Positions 10,881 through 22,409 of a DNA stretch of 64,000 bases are shown here, piece after piece; position 1 is the first letter of the stretch, and each line of letters starts with the position of its first letter. Location: contig OW804096.1 in the NCBI GenBank assembly GCA_942159475.1, positions 37,199,744 to 37,263,743 on the forward strand, written 5' to 3'. A program made the translations under genes and the position numbers. The notes under the pieces are model-generated. The model did no database searches. It was given only the letters and a program-made list of their open reading frames with translations, and was not told the origin of the DNA. The DNA comes from Sthenelais limicola (taxonomy: Eukaryota > Annelida > Polychaeta > Phyllodocida > Sigalionidae).

Positions 10881-11411
10881 AGCGGCGTTGATCTTCATGC
10901 AAAACTTGGTTATGTCCATGTACAACACTTATCAAAGGCGTGAGACATAAAAGAAAAGCTTGTTTTGTTTGCGGCCGCTCACAGGTACAATATGGAGCGT
11001 GCTAAATGTGGAGCGAATGTGTACAGGGAGAAGCATGTGTGTGTGCAAACTGCAGGTGGAGCGAAAATGGAAAGGGGTAAAGTGGAGATTGGGGGAAAAG
11101 GTTCTGGAGTGGCAGGTTCTGGAGGAAAAGTGTTGGTCACCATAAATTCGAGAATATTTACGGCATTGCATTTATTATACCAATCTGTTTGGTTAGGTTG
11201 AACTGTATTTTGAACTTCATTTTCGTCTGAGGTATGGGTTATTTGAGAAGGTTGGCAAAGTTGAATTGTACATTTTCCGAAAAACTGACCCATATAATGA
11301 TTTTGATTCAAGTATGCATTTAAATGAATAGGCCTATTATACTTTCTGCGTACGTGTCTTCCAATTAGCCCTCAAATTTTCTTATGGACATGCTCCCAAC
11401 ATTTCATAATT

Positions 11412-11651
11412 GGGTCAGATTTTCAGAAAATGTACAATTCAACTTCGTCAATCTTCTCAAATAGCCCAAATTTTAGACGAAAATAAAGTCCAAAATACAG
11501 TTCAACCTAGCCTAACAGATTGCTAGAATCTATGCAATACCGAATATACTTGAATTTACCTAGTATCTAATTGATCAAATTGCAGCCTAATTTAGCAGAA
11601 CTTTCTAAATGTGTACAGCTGCCAATTGTACATTTTCTGAAAATCTGACCC
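11412..11651 (-). mobile_element. Family A element, subfamily b
   Basis: This is a complete copy with well-preserved termini. AATT flanks both ends (11408-11411, 11652-11655). Confidence 0.95.
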
Positions 11652-11888
11652 AATTATTACAACGTTGGAACACTTTGGGAAAGTAATGGTGGCGGTTAGG
11701 TGTCTGTGTGGGAGGGGGGGGGGGCGTTATTAGTGTACTATCAATAATTAATAATCAGGCAAATGCTGAACATTGAATCAATATTATTGTATTACCATTA
11801 TGATTTAGTTTAATTTCTACAGGCTGTCTGGAGCATCGGCTGAGATACAATATATGTTAGGTATATCTGTGTATATTTATATGTATAT

Positions 11889-12123
11889 GGGTCAGATTTG
11901 TATATAATGCACAATTGGCAGCTCTACACATTTAGTAGATTCTCCTAAATTAGGCTGTAATTCGGCCAATACTATGTCAATTCGAATATATTCGGCATTG
12001 CATTGATTCTAACAATCTGTATGGTTAGTTTGAACTGTATTTTGAACTGTATTTTCATCTGAAATTTAGTTTATTTGAGAGTATTGCTGAAGACGAATTA
12101 TGCATTTTCTGTCGATTTCACCC
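11889..12123 (+). mobile_element. Family A element, subfamily b
   Basis: The left terminus is mutated (GGGTCAGATTTGTATATAAT) and the right terminus reads GTCGATTTCACCC. ATAT flanks both ends. Confidence 0.85.
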
Positions 12124-12224
12124 ATATAATATATTTTTATTTGAATGCGGGGTTACATGGAAATCAGGCATTATTTTAATTTAAATATCTGTTCAACTAT
12201 AATGATCTGCGTTCTCCTTTTCCT

Positions 12225-12292
12225 CTTCCATATTTAAGTTATTTTAGAAGATTGCTGAAGGTGAATGTATACATTTTCTGACGACTTGACCC
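12225..12292 (+). mobile_element. Family A 3' fragment
   Basis: Only the right end remains (TTTTAGAAGATTGCTGAAGG to ACTTGACCC), 30 bp left of the next copy. Confidence 0.6.
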
Positions 12293-12322
12293 ATTCATCC
12301 TATACTCTCCTATATTGTACAT

Positions 12323-12556
12323 GGGTGAGATTTTCATAAAATGTACAATTGGCAGCTCTACACATTTAGGGAATCCTCCTAAATTAGGCTGAAAATGAAT
12401 GATACCGGGTATATCTGAGTATATTTGGTATCACATTGATTAAAAGTATCAGTTCTGTTATGTTAAACTACATTTTGAAGCTCATTTTTGTGTTGAATGT
12501 GGGTTATTTGAGTGGATTGGTGAAGGTGAATTATACATTTTCAGAAAATCTGACCC
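12323..12556 (+). mobile_element. Family A element, subfamily a
   Basis: This is a complete copy flanked by ACAT on both sides (12319-12322, 12557-12560). Because ACAT is not its own complement, this is a true direct duplication rather than an extension of the inverted termini. Confidence 0.95.
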
Positions 12557-12889
12557 ACATATTCATGCTGTATTCAGTACCCATGATGGATCGGTCTCCC
12601 AGACCCTCACCTCTCCTACATATAATACATTCAGGCTATATTTACATAAGTACATATATGCACACATACATTGCAGAAAACTCGCTATTATAAATAAACT
12701 TCTGTGAGGATATGACTGATGATAGGACGTTTTGACGTATTCATGTGAGGAGCATCCTCCAGTGCAGAGCTTTACTCCTTTCGTTTTCTCAGTCATACGA
12801 TTAGTAGAATCTGCCCTGCTTTGGGAGGTTGGTGAGGAGGACTCCCTATTTCTCCTCTCTGTGCATTATTGTTTGTTTGTTTAATATTT

Positions 12890-13064
12890 GGGTCAGATTT
12901 TCAGAAAATGTACAATTGGCAGCTCTACACATTTAGTCAATTCTGCAAAATTAGGCCGCAATTTGTTAAGTAGAACTCTATTTTGAACTTTATTTTCGTC
13001 TGAAATTTGGGTTATTTGAGAAGATTGGTGAAGTTGAATTGTACATCTTCTGAAAATCTGACCC
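12890..13064 (+). mobile_element. Family A element, internally deleted, subfamily b
   Basis: Both termini are present but about 60 bp of the middle is missing. Flanks are ATTT and ATTC. Confidence 0.85.
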
Positions 13065-13572
13065 ATTCATCATAAGCTCTCGTACATGTATATGATATTT
13101 TCAGCTTACGATCTATCTTTACAAAAATGTTACCTTGATATACACGTAAATTAAAACATCAATTAGAAGCAGATTGTAGATAATTAAGAATGTATATCTA
13201 TAATGAAAATCTACAGATAATCCAGATTTACCTTTAAAATACTGACTGGTACACTTTTATTTTTACATAAGAACCATACATAAGAACATGATGACAAATT
13301 GGTGACGGAAATTTTGTATCAGGTGTGGGTGAGGCGCCATGTGCATAATCGGAGAGACCAAAATCTCGGATATTTCTGATTGCTCTCGTATCAGAATTCC
13401 TAGTTTGTCCAACAGTTACATATCTTTGACCGTATACCATATCAACAGAACAACATTATGAAGAGCTGGAAATACCATAGTTAAATCATGGTATTTTGAG
13501 GTAAAATGGTATACTTTCCACTCTACTTTTACTTTTAAAATGATTTAACCCCTCAGTTGTTTATGACTGATT
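13065..13572. other. No gene or repeat recognised
   Basis: AT-rich, apparently single-copy DNA. ORFs here are shorter than 70 codons. Confidence 0.4.
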
Positions 13573-13904
13573 AATAGGGGATTTGCATGTGTAACTGCGC
13601 ATGTCTGTTGCAGTGCATCCTGGGATGGATTCTGTTAAAATCTGACATACAAATATTTGGCAACATTTCTATCGAAAACTGCTAGAAAGTTTTAACCAAT
13701 ACCTTGGCTTAAAAATGCATGATGGGAAAGCTGGAGACTTGTGTTATGGAAACATGCATACCACATGGATATTGACATTAGAGTATACTGATAAATTAAC
13801 CATGCTGAACATGGCATGTTTTCTATGGATTTTATACTGTACCATTAGTCCAATAATTCGATGCGAATCACGAATCAAAATGGCGGCTATGCAAATTCCC
13901 TATT
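13573..13904 (+). mobile_element. Family B element, complete
   Basis: This uninterrupted copy of about 332 bp has termini AATAGGGGATTTGCATG and CATGCAAATTCCCTATT-like inverted ends. The interior includes AAATGCATGATGGGAAAG and CAAAATGGCGGCTATGC. It is the best reference for the family in this window. Confidence 0.9.
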
Positions 13905-13939
13905 GTATATCGTAAATAAATCATGTGTATTAATAATGC

Positions 13940-14151
13940 AGTCTAGGCTCAGAGCCTCTCAGATCAGATTAGAATTCTATGTCAGTGATTGGAGGCCTAT
14001 TGCGCTAATGGGTTTCCTGGCAGTGTAGGCGTCCTAATGGGGTTATAATGACATTTTACAGTCATAATGGAATTATAATGGCACTTTGCGGTTTGGAGCG
14101 AGAGGCCTTCCCTCAGTTTGAAGGGACTCTCTAATCTTTGGGCCTAGACTC
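13940..14151 (+). mobile_element. Family C inverted-repeat element
   Basis: The termini are GTCTAGGCTCAGAG and GGGCCTAGAC, about 212 bp apart. Landmarks are GTCAGTGATTGGAGGCC and CCCTCAGTTTGAAGGGACTC. The last of these is itself a short stem. Confidence 0.85.
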
Positions 14152-14172
14152 AATGACCATGACCGGTACCCC

Positions 14173-14192
14173 CTGGCTTCAAGTGAAGCCAG
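14173..14192. repeat. Perfect 9-bp stem hairpin
   Basis: CTGGCTTCA and TGAAGCCAG are separated by only two bases. It lies just right of the family C copy. Confidence 0.7.
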
Positions 14193-14439
14193 CAGTAAGA
14201 ATGGGGTTGAGTTAGTTTATCTATGGTAAAATATGTCCCTGAGAATTTACATATAATAAATAATCACATAATAATATTTCCTTTTAGATGTTAACAATTA
14301 ATATAACGAGGACATGTTTTTACTAAAATAGTTCATGGTGTAACTTCTTTCAAGTTAACCCTGTATCCTTGGAATAATTATTTCTCTTCACTTACTAACA
14401 CACACATTTAAAATATTTTAATAAAACCATGAATCATAT

Positions 14440-14815
14440 GGGTCAGATTTTCAGAAAATGTACAATTGGCAGCTCTACATATTTAGTGATTTCTGCTAAA
14501 TTAGGCTGAAGAATGATTAATATCACGTATCAGTCAGGTTCAGAAGGCAGTTTTGGTCACCTAAGTTTCAGGGAGCCATTACCACTTTAGCCTTAGTCTT
14601 AGCCTTGCGTTAAGCTTATCTCTGGATGTGGAATCGAGGAATGTGGGTGTCTGGACCTAACTGGTATATCTGAGTATATTTGGTATCACATTGATTTAAA
14701 GTATCAATTCTGTCATGTTAAACTGCATTTTGAAGCTAGCTCACTTATGTCTTAAATCTGGGTTATTTGAGAGGATTGGTGAAGGCGAATTGTACATTTT
14801 CTGAAAATCTGACCC
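14440..14815 (+). mobile_element. Family A element, subfamily a, with ~130-bp insert
   Basis: Both termini are intact and ATAT flanks both ends. A stretch of about 130 bp at roughly 14530-14661 has no counterpart in other copies. Its borders show no clear inverted repeats or duplication. Confidence 0.9.
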
Positions 14816-15137
14816 ATATGTTTGTTAATAATGACAATGGCTGGTTACTCATGGCTCTAGGGGGAGAATGGGGTTAATTTAGTTGCGTATTCTATTGTAC
14901 AATTTGCTAATATTCAATTTGTAAATGTTAACAATATTTGTATAACGAGTACACTTTTACCTTAAATGGTTCATGGGGTAACTCTTGTTTATATTTTAGT
15001 GGATTCATACAACACCAAGAATTAGTGTAACAAATCTAACTTCAGGCTGTGTGGAAATAAAACGTGTGGAAATGCCTAGGGATTAATTTTATTTTACCAT
15101 CTCAACTACTACCTACTATATCCACCACCTCCCGTCT

Positions 15138-15662
15138 CCACTGCCTCCACCACTACCTCCACCCCACTACCTCCTCCTCCACCCCACTACCTCCTCCTCC
15201 ACCCCACTACCTCCTCCTCCACCCCACTACCTCCTCCTCCACCACACTACCTCCTCCTCCACTCACTACCTCCTCCTCCACTCACTACCTCCTCCTCCAC
15301 CCCACTACCTCCTCCTCCACCCCACTACCTCCTCCTCCACCCCACTACCTCCTCCTCCACCACACTACCTCTTCCTCCTCCCCACTACCTCCTCCTCCAC
15401 CCCACTACCTCCTCCTCCACCCCACTACCTCCTCCTCCACCCCACTACCTCCTCCTCCACTCACTACCTCCTCCTCCACCCCACTACCTCCTCCTCCACC
15501 ACACTACCTCCTCCTCCACCCCACTACCTCCTCCTCCACTCACTACCTCCTCCTCCACCCCACTACCTCCTCCTCCACCCCACTACCTCCTCCTCCACCC
15601 CACTACCTCCTCCTCCACCACACTACCTCCTCCTCCACCACACTACCTCCTCCGCCTCCACC
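15138..15662 (+). repeat. 20-bp minisatellite (CCACTACCTCCTCCTCCACC)
   Basis: About 26 units of 20 bp, some 19 bp, share the core CACTACCTCCTCCTCCAC. The strand is purely pyrimidine apart from A. The resulting 212-codon ORF (15064-15702) is Ser/Thr/Pro/Leu/His repeat and I treat it as an artefact of the tandem array. Confidence 0.95.
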
Positions 15663-15689
15663 TCCACTACCACCAAAACAACGCCAAGA

Positions 15690-16300
15690 TGACGACCACT
15701 AACCTCCACCCAAAAGTGTCTCCAACCACCACCTAAGACTGACACCACCCAGAACACGTCGATAAACCGCCACCACCAAAAGTCAAACCAATACGCATCC
15801 TAACACAATCATCATACTTCCGGCTGGGCATGCGCAATCAACTTCAATTTATCCAGGGCAAATATTGCCATAATTCGTCTGTGAACCTCCCCTTGGGATG
15901 GAATATCTTCCTGAGCAACACCCCGTCCCTCCCTTCCCCCTCCCCTCTCCCGAAACTGACCAGCCTCTCTCTGACACTCAGATTCACTTACAGCCTCGTT
16001 TTGGGGGCGATTGAGTGTGTCTTATCGGTCACAAGGGGGCGTAAGGGAGGGGACACGTTTATCCCCCAGGGCAGGACGCTGACACCAGAACGAGGCAATG
16101 GGAAGCGTCTAGTCGGGTGCCAGGCTTATCGCTAGTGACAGGGACATGACAGGTTCCCTGCCAAACGCTCTCGTCACGCCACGTTCTGCGCGAGAGAGGA
16201 GCGAGATTTCGGTGTGATCGTTTGGAAGAGAGTGGACTTGTATGAATGTGTCTTTTGGGGCAGGTGTGGGGCACTTTTATTAAACGCGGGTGCGGCTGTG
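15690..16300. other. Single-copy, GC-richer stretch
   Basis: There are no dispersed repeats here. CG dinucleotides are more frequent from 16000 to 16300, including CTCTCGTCACGCCACGTTCT near 16168. ORFs of 101 codons (plus) and 71 codons (minus) overlap but match nothing I recognise. A regulatory element is possible. Confidence 0.3.
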
Positions 16301-16301
16301 G

Positions 16302-16396
16302 TACACTCTATACGCGACCTGTAGGCAGTAAACATCAAAGCCCTCTAGCGTAAACTCTATGGCATGCCGCTGCCTACAGGACGAGTATAGAGTGTA
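16302..16396. mobile_element. Family F short palindromic element, second copy
   Basis: The copy runs from TACACTCTATACGCG to ACGAGTATAGAGTGTA and includes the flanking TA pairs. It agrees closely with the copy at 7219-7317, sharing CTGTAGGCAGTAAACATCA. Confidence 0.9.
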
Positions 16397-17048
16397 GATG
16401 AACATACTTATACAACAAACGATCAGATTCTTCTAATATCTATTATACATTTGCTGCTAATTGATCTTAATAACCGCTTAATTAGTAAGAAGAGTTATGA
16501 CTTGAATTTGTAATAGTTCCATTTTGTCTTCTTAACGATGTCATAGATGTTACATATCTTATACTTTCATATTGTAGTGTGGGAAGGGATAGAGGTACAG
16601 GTGGTATTTAGGTACACATGGGGTTAACCAGTTTGGAACTGAAACAGGCCTGATCTTAAATACTAATGAGCTAGGGGGAGAGTAGGGGGTTTGGTGGAGG
16701 TAACACTGGAGGAGGGGGCAAGCTGCATGTGTAAGGAGTGGACCTCTTCCAGGGCAGTCACAGCCATACCTAAACTTACTCTCCTTTGTGTTGAAAGCTT
16801 GGGGTTAATTAATATGTTAATCAGCCTGGGGTATTTAAACCTAGCTTGGGTAGGGATTGGGGCAGTCTTGTTTGGAGTGTTGATAGTCTTGGTTTGGAAT
16901 TAAGTACCACAGTACCCTGGAGTACCCTCAGTGTCAGTGTATTACATATAGATCTTTGGACACCATCTTCAATAAACCTGGAACAGTACTTACATGTCTC
17001 CTTATTATTACCCCACCAGGATCCCATAAACCTCAATAGGAATATCTT
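16397..17048. other. No gene or repeat recognised
   Basis: Short ORFs (70 codons at 16691-16903 and overlapping frames) are present without recognisable features. Confidence 0.4.
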
Positions 17049-17089
17049 AACATAATCGTCCCTGCATCCACATTGCTATCAAGTGTCCC

Positions 17090-17204
17090 TGTAAAGAAAG
17101 AGAACAAAAGAGACAGAGGACAAGACAGACAAACAGACAAAGACTAAAACAGACAAGGAGGGGGGAGGGCAGAGAAAGAAGGGAGAATAGAGACTCAGAT
17201 AGAC

Positions 17205-17244
<40 letters not shown>
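17090..17244. repeat. Purine-rich tract ending in (AG)n
   Basis: AGACAGA-type low complexity leads into about 14 AG dinucleotides (17217-17244). Confidence 0.9.
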
Positions 17245-17246
<2 letters not shown>

Positions 17247-17270
17247 CGCGGGCGTTGGGTGTGTGCATAT

Positions 17271-17496
17271 TGGTCAGATTTTCAGAAAATATACGATAGG
17301 TAGATCAACAAATTCGGTAATTAGACTAAATAATCGTCAACAGTAGGTTTATCTGAGCATCTTTAGTATTGCCTTGATTAAAGGCAATACTGTTTGGTTA
17401 TGTTGAACTATATTTTGAACCTGATTTCTGTCTTAAATTTGGGTTATTAGAGAGAATTGGTGAAGGTGAATTGTGGATTTTCTGGCAATTTCACTC
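17271..17496 (+). mobile_element. Family A element, subfamily c, diverged
   Basis: The left terminus (TGGTCAGATTTTCAGAAAAT) is good. The right terminus has decayed to GGCAATTTCACTC. Confidence 0.7.
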
Positions 17497-17717
17497 ATGT
17501 GTTTGTTGGGAATGGATGTAGTGGCCACCCAGACAAGTTTAAAGTAAGGCCACAAGGGGGGGCCCCTATGGGTGCGTTAGAGGATGGGGCGCGATACGGC
17601 ATTGATCGCCCCCATATCGCACCCCTCCTACATGTGCAATTAGTTCTGCCCCGCTGAGTAACGTCAATTTTGGGGCCTTTTATAGACTGGGCAGCCATCC
17701 TGTCATATATGTATAGA

Positions 17718-17945
17718 GAGAGAGGGAAGGGAGGGAGTTGGGGGAGGGAGGAGAAGAGAGAGGGAGGGAGGGAGGGAGGGAGTTGGGGAGGGAGAAGAGA
17801 GAGGGAGGGAGGGAGAAGAGAAAGAGGGAAGGGAGGGAGTTGGGGGAGAGAGAAGATAGAGGGAGGGGAGGGAGGGAGTTGGGGAGGGAGAAGAGAGAGG
17901 GCGGGAGGGAGTTGGGGGAGGGAGAAGAGAGAAGGGTGGGGCTCA
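17718..17945. repeat. Polypurine tract (GGGAGGGAGG-type)
   Basis: About 230 bp of G/A-only low complexity, with higher-order units around GAGTTGGGG. ORFs on both strands are artefacts. Confidence 0.95.
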
Positions 17946-17974
17946 ATGGGGATGGTCGCAATAGAGGACAGTAA

Positions 17975-18133
17975 GAGTAAGAGTAATTTTCAAAAATGTC
18001 GAATTAATTGCCAGCTCTACACAATTAGGAAATTCTGCTAAATTTGGCTGATAAATCATTTTGCATTTTGAAGCTCATTGTTGTCTCAAATGTGGGTTTT
18101 TTGAGAGGATTGGTGAAAACGAAAATCTGACCC
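17975..18133 (+). mobile_element. Family A element, internally deleted, subfamily a
   Basis: The left terminus is eroded. The GCCAGCTCTACACAATTAGG block and the right GAAAATCTGACCC remain, with about 75 bp of the middle missing. Confidence 0.7.
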
Positions 18134-19120
18134 AAGAAGGAAAAAGAGGAAGCCATGCAGAGAGACATGGACAGAGGGAGAGGTAACGACGGAGAGAGGC
18201 AGACAGAGGACGAGAGATAGATAGAGAGTGATGGCGAGACAGACAGACAGAGGGAGGTGTTACATCATGTTACGTAATAATGATGTAAGGATGAGTAACC
18301 ACTTTTATGACTATAACATTATCATTATTATATTTATGACCCTAGTTAAGAAATATGTCCATGACCCATATGGCACCAATACCCAGAAATATATTGCGGT
18401 AATTACGGTAGCATGTAAAGGCTCAGGTAGCACCCTCACATAGTTAATATTCAACCAATCAGTACTAGCCACACGGACCAAACACACACCTGTACGTTAG
18501 ACAATAATAAACATTCATTCTAGATCAGAGGATCATAGCCTTTAGACTTCTTCTTTATACTTCTTATTTTCCTACAATAATTCTACAACTATTTCATATC
18601 CAAGATAGACAAACCTTCATATAACACTGGTGGAGAATAACAGAGGGACATGTAGAGAGCTGTGGAAAGAAAAGAGGCCGTGGGAATAAAGAGGCAGAGA
18701 GAAAAAGAGGGAGGAAGAGACTGAAGAAGAGAGATATGGACTAAGGTGAAGGCGAGGGTCAGAGAGCTGGAGAAAGACAGGAGACGGTGAAGAGAGCAAG
18801 GCAGATAGATTCATCACCAATTTTATCATCAGGACTTGTAACATGAAAAATTGCTAAAATTTGAAAGTCAAAGGTCCATACTAAATTAATAATAGATATA
18901 AAATAGTGTCACGATCAAACCTGTCTTTTGCAGTAAACAAGAATATCGTATACTTTTTTTGAAATATCATACCTCTCAAAATGTTTGGTGTGATGTTTTA
19001 TGAGTTTTTCCTGTTATATATTTCTTTTAAATAAAGATCCGATGTTGGACCAAAACATAATAAAATCTAGAAATTTGAGGGAACTGATAGGGAAGTCGAT
19101 TCACCACAGCTTCAGTAGAT
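18134..19120. other. No gene recognised
   Basis: Purine-rich patches lie at 18140-18250 and 18640-18800; the rest is AT-rich single-copy DNA. A 75-codon minus-strand ORF over the second patch is low-complexity. Confidence 0.4.
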
Positions 19121-19355
19121 GGGTCAGATTTTCAGAAAATGTACAATTGGCAGCTCTACACATTTAGAAAGTTCTGCTAAATTCGGCTGTAAAATGATGA
19201 ATACCGGGTATATCCGTGTATATTTGGTATCGCATCGATTCAAAGAATCAGTTCTGTTATGTTAAACTGCATTTTCAAGCTCAATTTTGTCTTAAATGTG
19301 ACTTATTTGAGAGTATTGGTGAAGGCGAATTGTACATTTTCTGACAATCTGACCC
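19121..19355 (+). mobile_element. Family A element, subfamily a
   Basis: This is a complete 235-bp copy. Flanks AGAT and ACAT differ at one base. Confidence 0.9.
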
Positions 19356-19502
19356 ACATGTACCTGTTCCAATCACCATGGAAACAGAAGCGATGTACGT
19401 TTCACTCACCAACTCAATTGTTGAATTCGGAGTACAACCAGATGTGCCTTCAAGTGGACCCACTCACTGAGTGAAATCTAAATTGAACTTTCAGTTTCTG
19501 GC

Positions 19503-20020
19503 AATAGGGGACTTGCATGTCCGCCATCTTAAATATTGATTCGCATGGAATTGCATGGGTTTTCTGTCAGTGCGAAGTCTATATGGGTCAGATTTTCAGA
19601 AAATGCACAATCTACAGTTCTACACATCTATAAAATTCTGCTAAATTAGAGTGAAGATTGATAAATACTAACTATATCTGAGTATATTTTGTATTGTATT
19701 CATTCAATAAATCTGTCTGGTTATGTTGAACTATATTTTGAAGCTGATTTTCTCTTAAATGTGGGTTATTTGAGAGGACGTCAAATGTACGTTTTCTGAA
19801 GATTTGACCCATTATATAGGTATATGCCATTTTCAGCGGACTCCAATGTCAATATCCATGTGTTAAACATGTTGCCATACCACAGGATCCATCATTTGGT
19901 TTTCATAGATCATTTATACAAGCTATGATATTGGTGAAAAGATCCTTGCATTTTGCCAAGAAAATATGTCACAACTGCAAAGTTCCCAGCATGCACTGTA
20001 ATAGACACATGCAAATCCCC
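19503..20020 (-). mobile_element. Family B element containing a family A copy
   Basis: The copy opens AATAGGGGACTTGCATG and ends CATGCAAATCCCC. The family order is reversed relative to 13573-13904 (CCGCCAT end on the left). A family A copy interrupts it at 19585-19810. Confidence 0.85.
19585..19810 (+). mobile_element. Family A element, subfamily c, nested in family B
   Basis: Both termini are present (GGGTCAGATTTTCAGAAAAT on the left, GAAGATTTGACCC on the right). Subfamily c landmarks are ACATCTATAAAATTCTGCT and TGTATTCATTCAATAAATCT. Confidence 0.85.
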
Positions 20021-20023
20021 TAT

Positions 20024-20369
20024 AGGAGACTTGCATAGCCGCCATTTTGAATCATGATTCGCATGGAATTATGGGAGTAATGATACAGTATAAAACCTAT
20101 AGAAAACATATTATATTTAGCTTGGAATATCTATCAGTGGTCCAATATCAATATCCATGTGTTTTACATGTTTCCATAGCACACAACATCATCTTTCCCA
20201 TCATGCATTTGGTTTCTATAGATCATTCACATAAGCTATCATATCGTTGAAAACATTCTTGCAATTTTCCATAAAATTGTTGCTAAATATGTGTATGTCA
20301 GAATTGAACTGAATCTATCCCAGCATGCACTGTCATAGACATGCGCAGTGCACATGCAAATCCCCTATT
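20024..20369 (-). mobile_element. Family B element, directly abutting the previous one
   Basis: Starting only a few bases after the preceding copy (junction CCCCTATAGGAGACTTGC), this is a full copy in the same orientation. It closes with GCAAATCCCCTATT. Confidence 0.85.
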
Positions 20370-20663
20370 GGTACTTGAGGAGGAGCAAACCTTGTGCAAG
20401 GGCTTCTTTTCTATTTGTGGATGTTTCAAGGACCTCTATCGGGGCTGAATTATATTTGCTGAGTCTTCCGGATCACTTTTCCTTTTGATATCGATCTTTG
20501 GATCGTGTTGTTTGTCTAGAACCAGTTCAAAAGTATTTTTTTTTAAAAAACTAACATCCATCTCTGTCAGAATTATACCTGTGTGCATATTTATTTGTTA
20601 GATATTTTTAGTGGAATTGAAAGTTCATTGAAACTTTGAGGACACTCCCAATGTTTTTGTTAA

Positions 20664-20890
20664 GGGTCAGATTTTCGGAAAATGTACAATTGGCAGCTGT
20701 ACACATTTCGTTAATTCTGCTAAATTAGTCTGCAATTTGGCCAATATCGGGTAAATTCGAGTATATTCGGCATTGCATTGATTCTAGCAATCTGTTTGGT
20801 TATGTTGAACTGTATTTTGAACTTTATTTTCGTCTGAAATTTGGGTTATTTGAGAAGATTGGCGAAGTTGAATGTCCAAAAATCTGACCC
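20664..20890 (+). mobile_element. Family A element, subfamily b
   Basis: The left terminus is intact; the right terminus has lost several bases (GAATGTCCAAAAATCTGACCC). Confidence 0.85.
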
Positions 20891-21104
20891 ATTAAGGTAG
20901 CGGAGCGTCCAGCTTAAAGTCTATTACTACCTCTGCCGTAGGTGAGCTCACTCCATCCGTTATGTCCAAGTCTATGTAAAAAAGCTAGTGAACCGCACTT
21001 ATATGCGCACTTTTTCCTCTTTCCTCTCAGCATATCGTCAGTGAGCGACACAAAAAGCCAATTTTGAAATATATAACATTTGGCGAATCCAGTTCTTAAA
21101 TGCC

Positions 21105-21317
21105 GTCTAGGCTCAAACCCCCTCAGATCAGATAAGAATGGTGTGTCAGTGATTGGACGCCTACTGCGCTTATGGCGTTTCTGGCCCAGGAGTAGGCGTC
21201 CTTATGGGGTTATTATGGTATTTTGCAGTCCCAACGGGTTTATGATGGTATTTTGAAGTTTGGAGCAAGAGGCTTTCCCTCAGTTTGAAGGGACTCTCTC
21301 AACTTTGAGCCTAGACT
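21105..21317 (+). mobile_element. Family C element
   Basis: The copy runs from GTCTAGGCTCAAAC to GAGCCTAGAC, 213 bp. It contains GTCAGTGATTGGACGCC and CTTTCCCTCAGTTTGAAGG. Confidence 0.85.
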
Positions 21318-21409
21318 GTAGCCAATTCATAGTTTGACCACTCAACATGAAAGCATGAAGGGACTAAGTGAAATCCATGAAGTTTCCAAGTAGCTTAATA
21401 AGTATAGTT

Positions 21410-21515
21410 GCAATTTTTGATAAAAATGTTGCGAAATATTATACCAGATTTCATCAGAATCCATCACAGAATGCACTGTGACAGACATGCGCAGTGGCAC
21501 ATGCAAACCCCCTAT
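21410..21515 (-). mobile_element. Family B fragment
   Basis: Only the end with ATTTCATCAGAATCCATC, GACATGCGCAGTGGCACA and GCAAACCCCCTA remains. Confidence 0.65.
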
Positions 21516-21890
21516 GGAACTGTTATAAGATGGGTTGAGGTGAGTTGTAACATTTCCCTCTGTAAGACTTGAACTTACACTGTGTATAATTTCCATATGA
21601 TTGCCAGCTGTCGTGGTATTTATGAAGTATTGCTCAAACTGTGACATGTCCCCAGTTCCCGGGGATGATTGATTGTTGATTTGTATGTGTCATGCAACAC
21701 ATATATCTCTCAGGGGACATGTATGTATCCATAGGTCGGAGGGCTTACCACAGGGTTCACCGCTTCCCCCAAATCTTTTCTCATACAACATGTTTTCTGT
21801 GGTCTACATGTGATGAAATAGTGAAATATATTCATGTCTCTGAAGAGGCAATTTGCCCGGGCCCTGCACCGATATGGGTATCATTGATAT

Positions 21891-22125
21891 GGGTCAGAAT
21901 TTCAGAAAATGTACAATTCACCTTCACCAATCCTCTAAAATAACCCAAATTTAAGATAAAAATGAAGTTCAAAATACAGTTTAACCTAACGAAACAGATT
22001 GCTAGAATCAATGCAATGCCAAATTTACTCAAGTTTACCAAGTATTGACCAAATTGCAGCCTAATTCAGGAGAATTTACTAAATGTATACAGCTGCCAAT
22101 TGTATATTTTCTGGAAATCTGACCC
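21891..22125 (-). mobile_element. Family A element, subfamily b
   Basis: This is a complete copy with ATAT on both sides. Confidence 0.9.
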
Positions 22126-22211
22126 ATATGAGTGATTTACTCGACTTGTAGACAAGATAACGAGATTTTGCAATACTAAATTAGCAGTGTTGTGTGATTT
22201 TATACTGCACA

Positions 22212-22409
22212 GTCTAGGCCCAAAGTTCATAGAGTCCCTTCAAATGAAGGGAAAGCCTCTCGCCTCAAACAACAAGGTGCCATTATTATTTCATTGAGAC
22301 CACCAAATGTCATTATATTCCCATTAAAACGTCCAGTCCAAGGCCAGAAAACCGATTAGCGAAGTAGGCTGACATACCAATCTCATCTGATCTGACACTC
22401 TCCTATAAC
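22212..22409 (-). mobile_element. Family C element, one end lost
   Basis: The left terminus GTCTAGGCCCAAAG and the inverted CTTCAAATGAAGGGAAAGCC block are present. The right side ends near CATCTGATCTGACAC without the terminal repeat. Confidence 0.75.

Larger units (their letters stand above)
7504..11141. mobile_element. 3.6-kb composite element with tandem units, inserted in family A
   Basis: The insert is flanked by ATAAATTCGA on both sides (7494-7503, 11142-11151), a 9-10 bp duplication. Just inside, CAATACCTTTTTCCGCCAG and the inverted form of CTGGAGGAAAAGTGTTG give imperfect inverted termini. Outer segments (7504-7640 and 10960-11140) share inverted CTCCAC/GTGGAG-rich motifs. The core holds ~202-bp tandem units. 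A 9-10 bp duplication is seen with Mutator-like elements, but I see no transposase, so the class is open. Confidence 0.65.
7410..11291 (+). mobile_element. Family A element, subfamily b, split by a 3.6-kb insert
   Basis: The left part (7410-7503) ends within the element and the right part (11142-11291) completes it to the CTGACCC terminus. ATAT lies outside both ends (7406-7409, 11292-11295), nearly 3.9 kb apart, so this was once a single 235-bp copy. Confidence 0.85.

Noticed and set aside
15064..15702. 212-codon Ser/Pro/Thr-rich protein
   Set aside because: It is the translation of a 20-bp minisatellite; no unique N- or C-terminal domain is attached.
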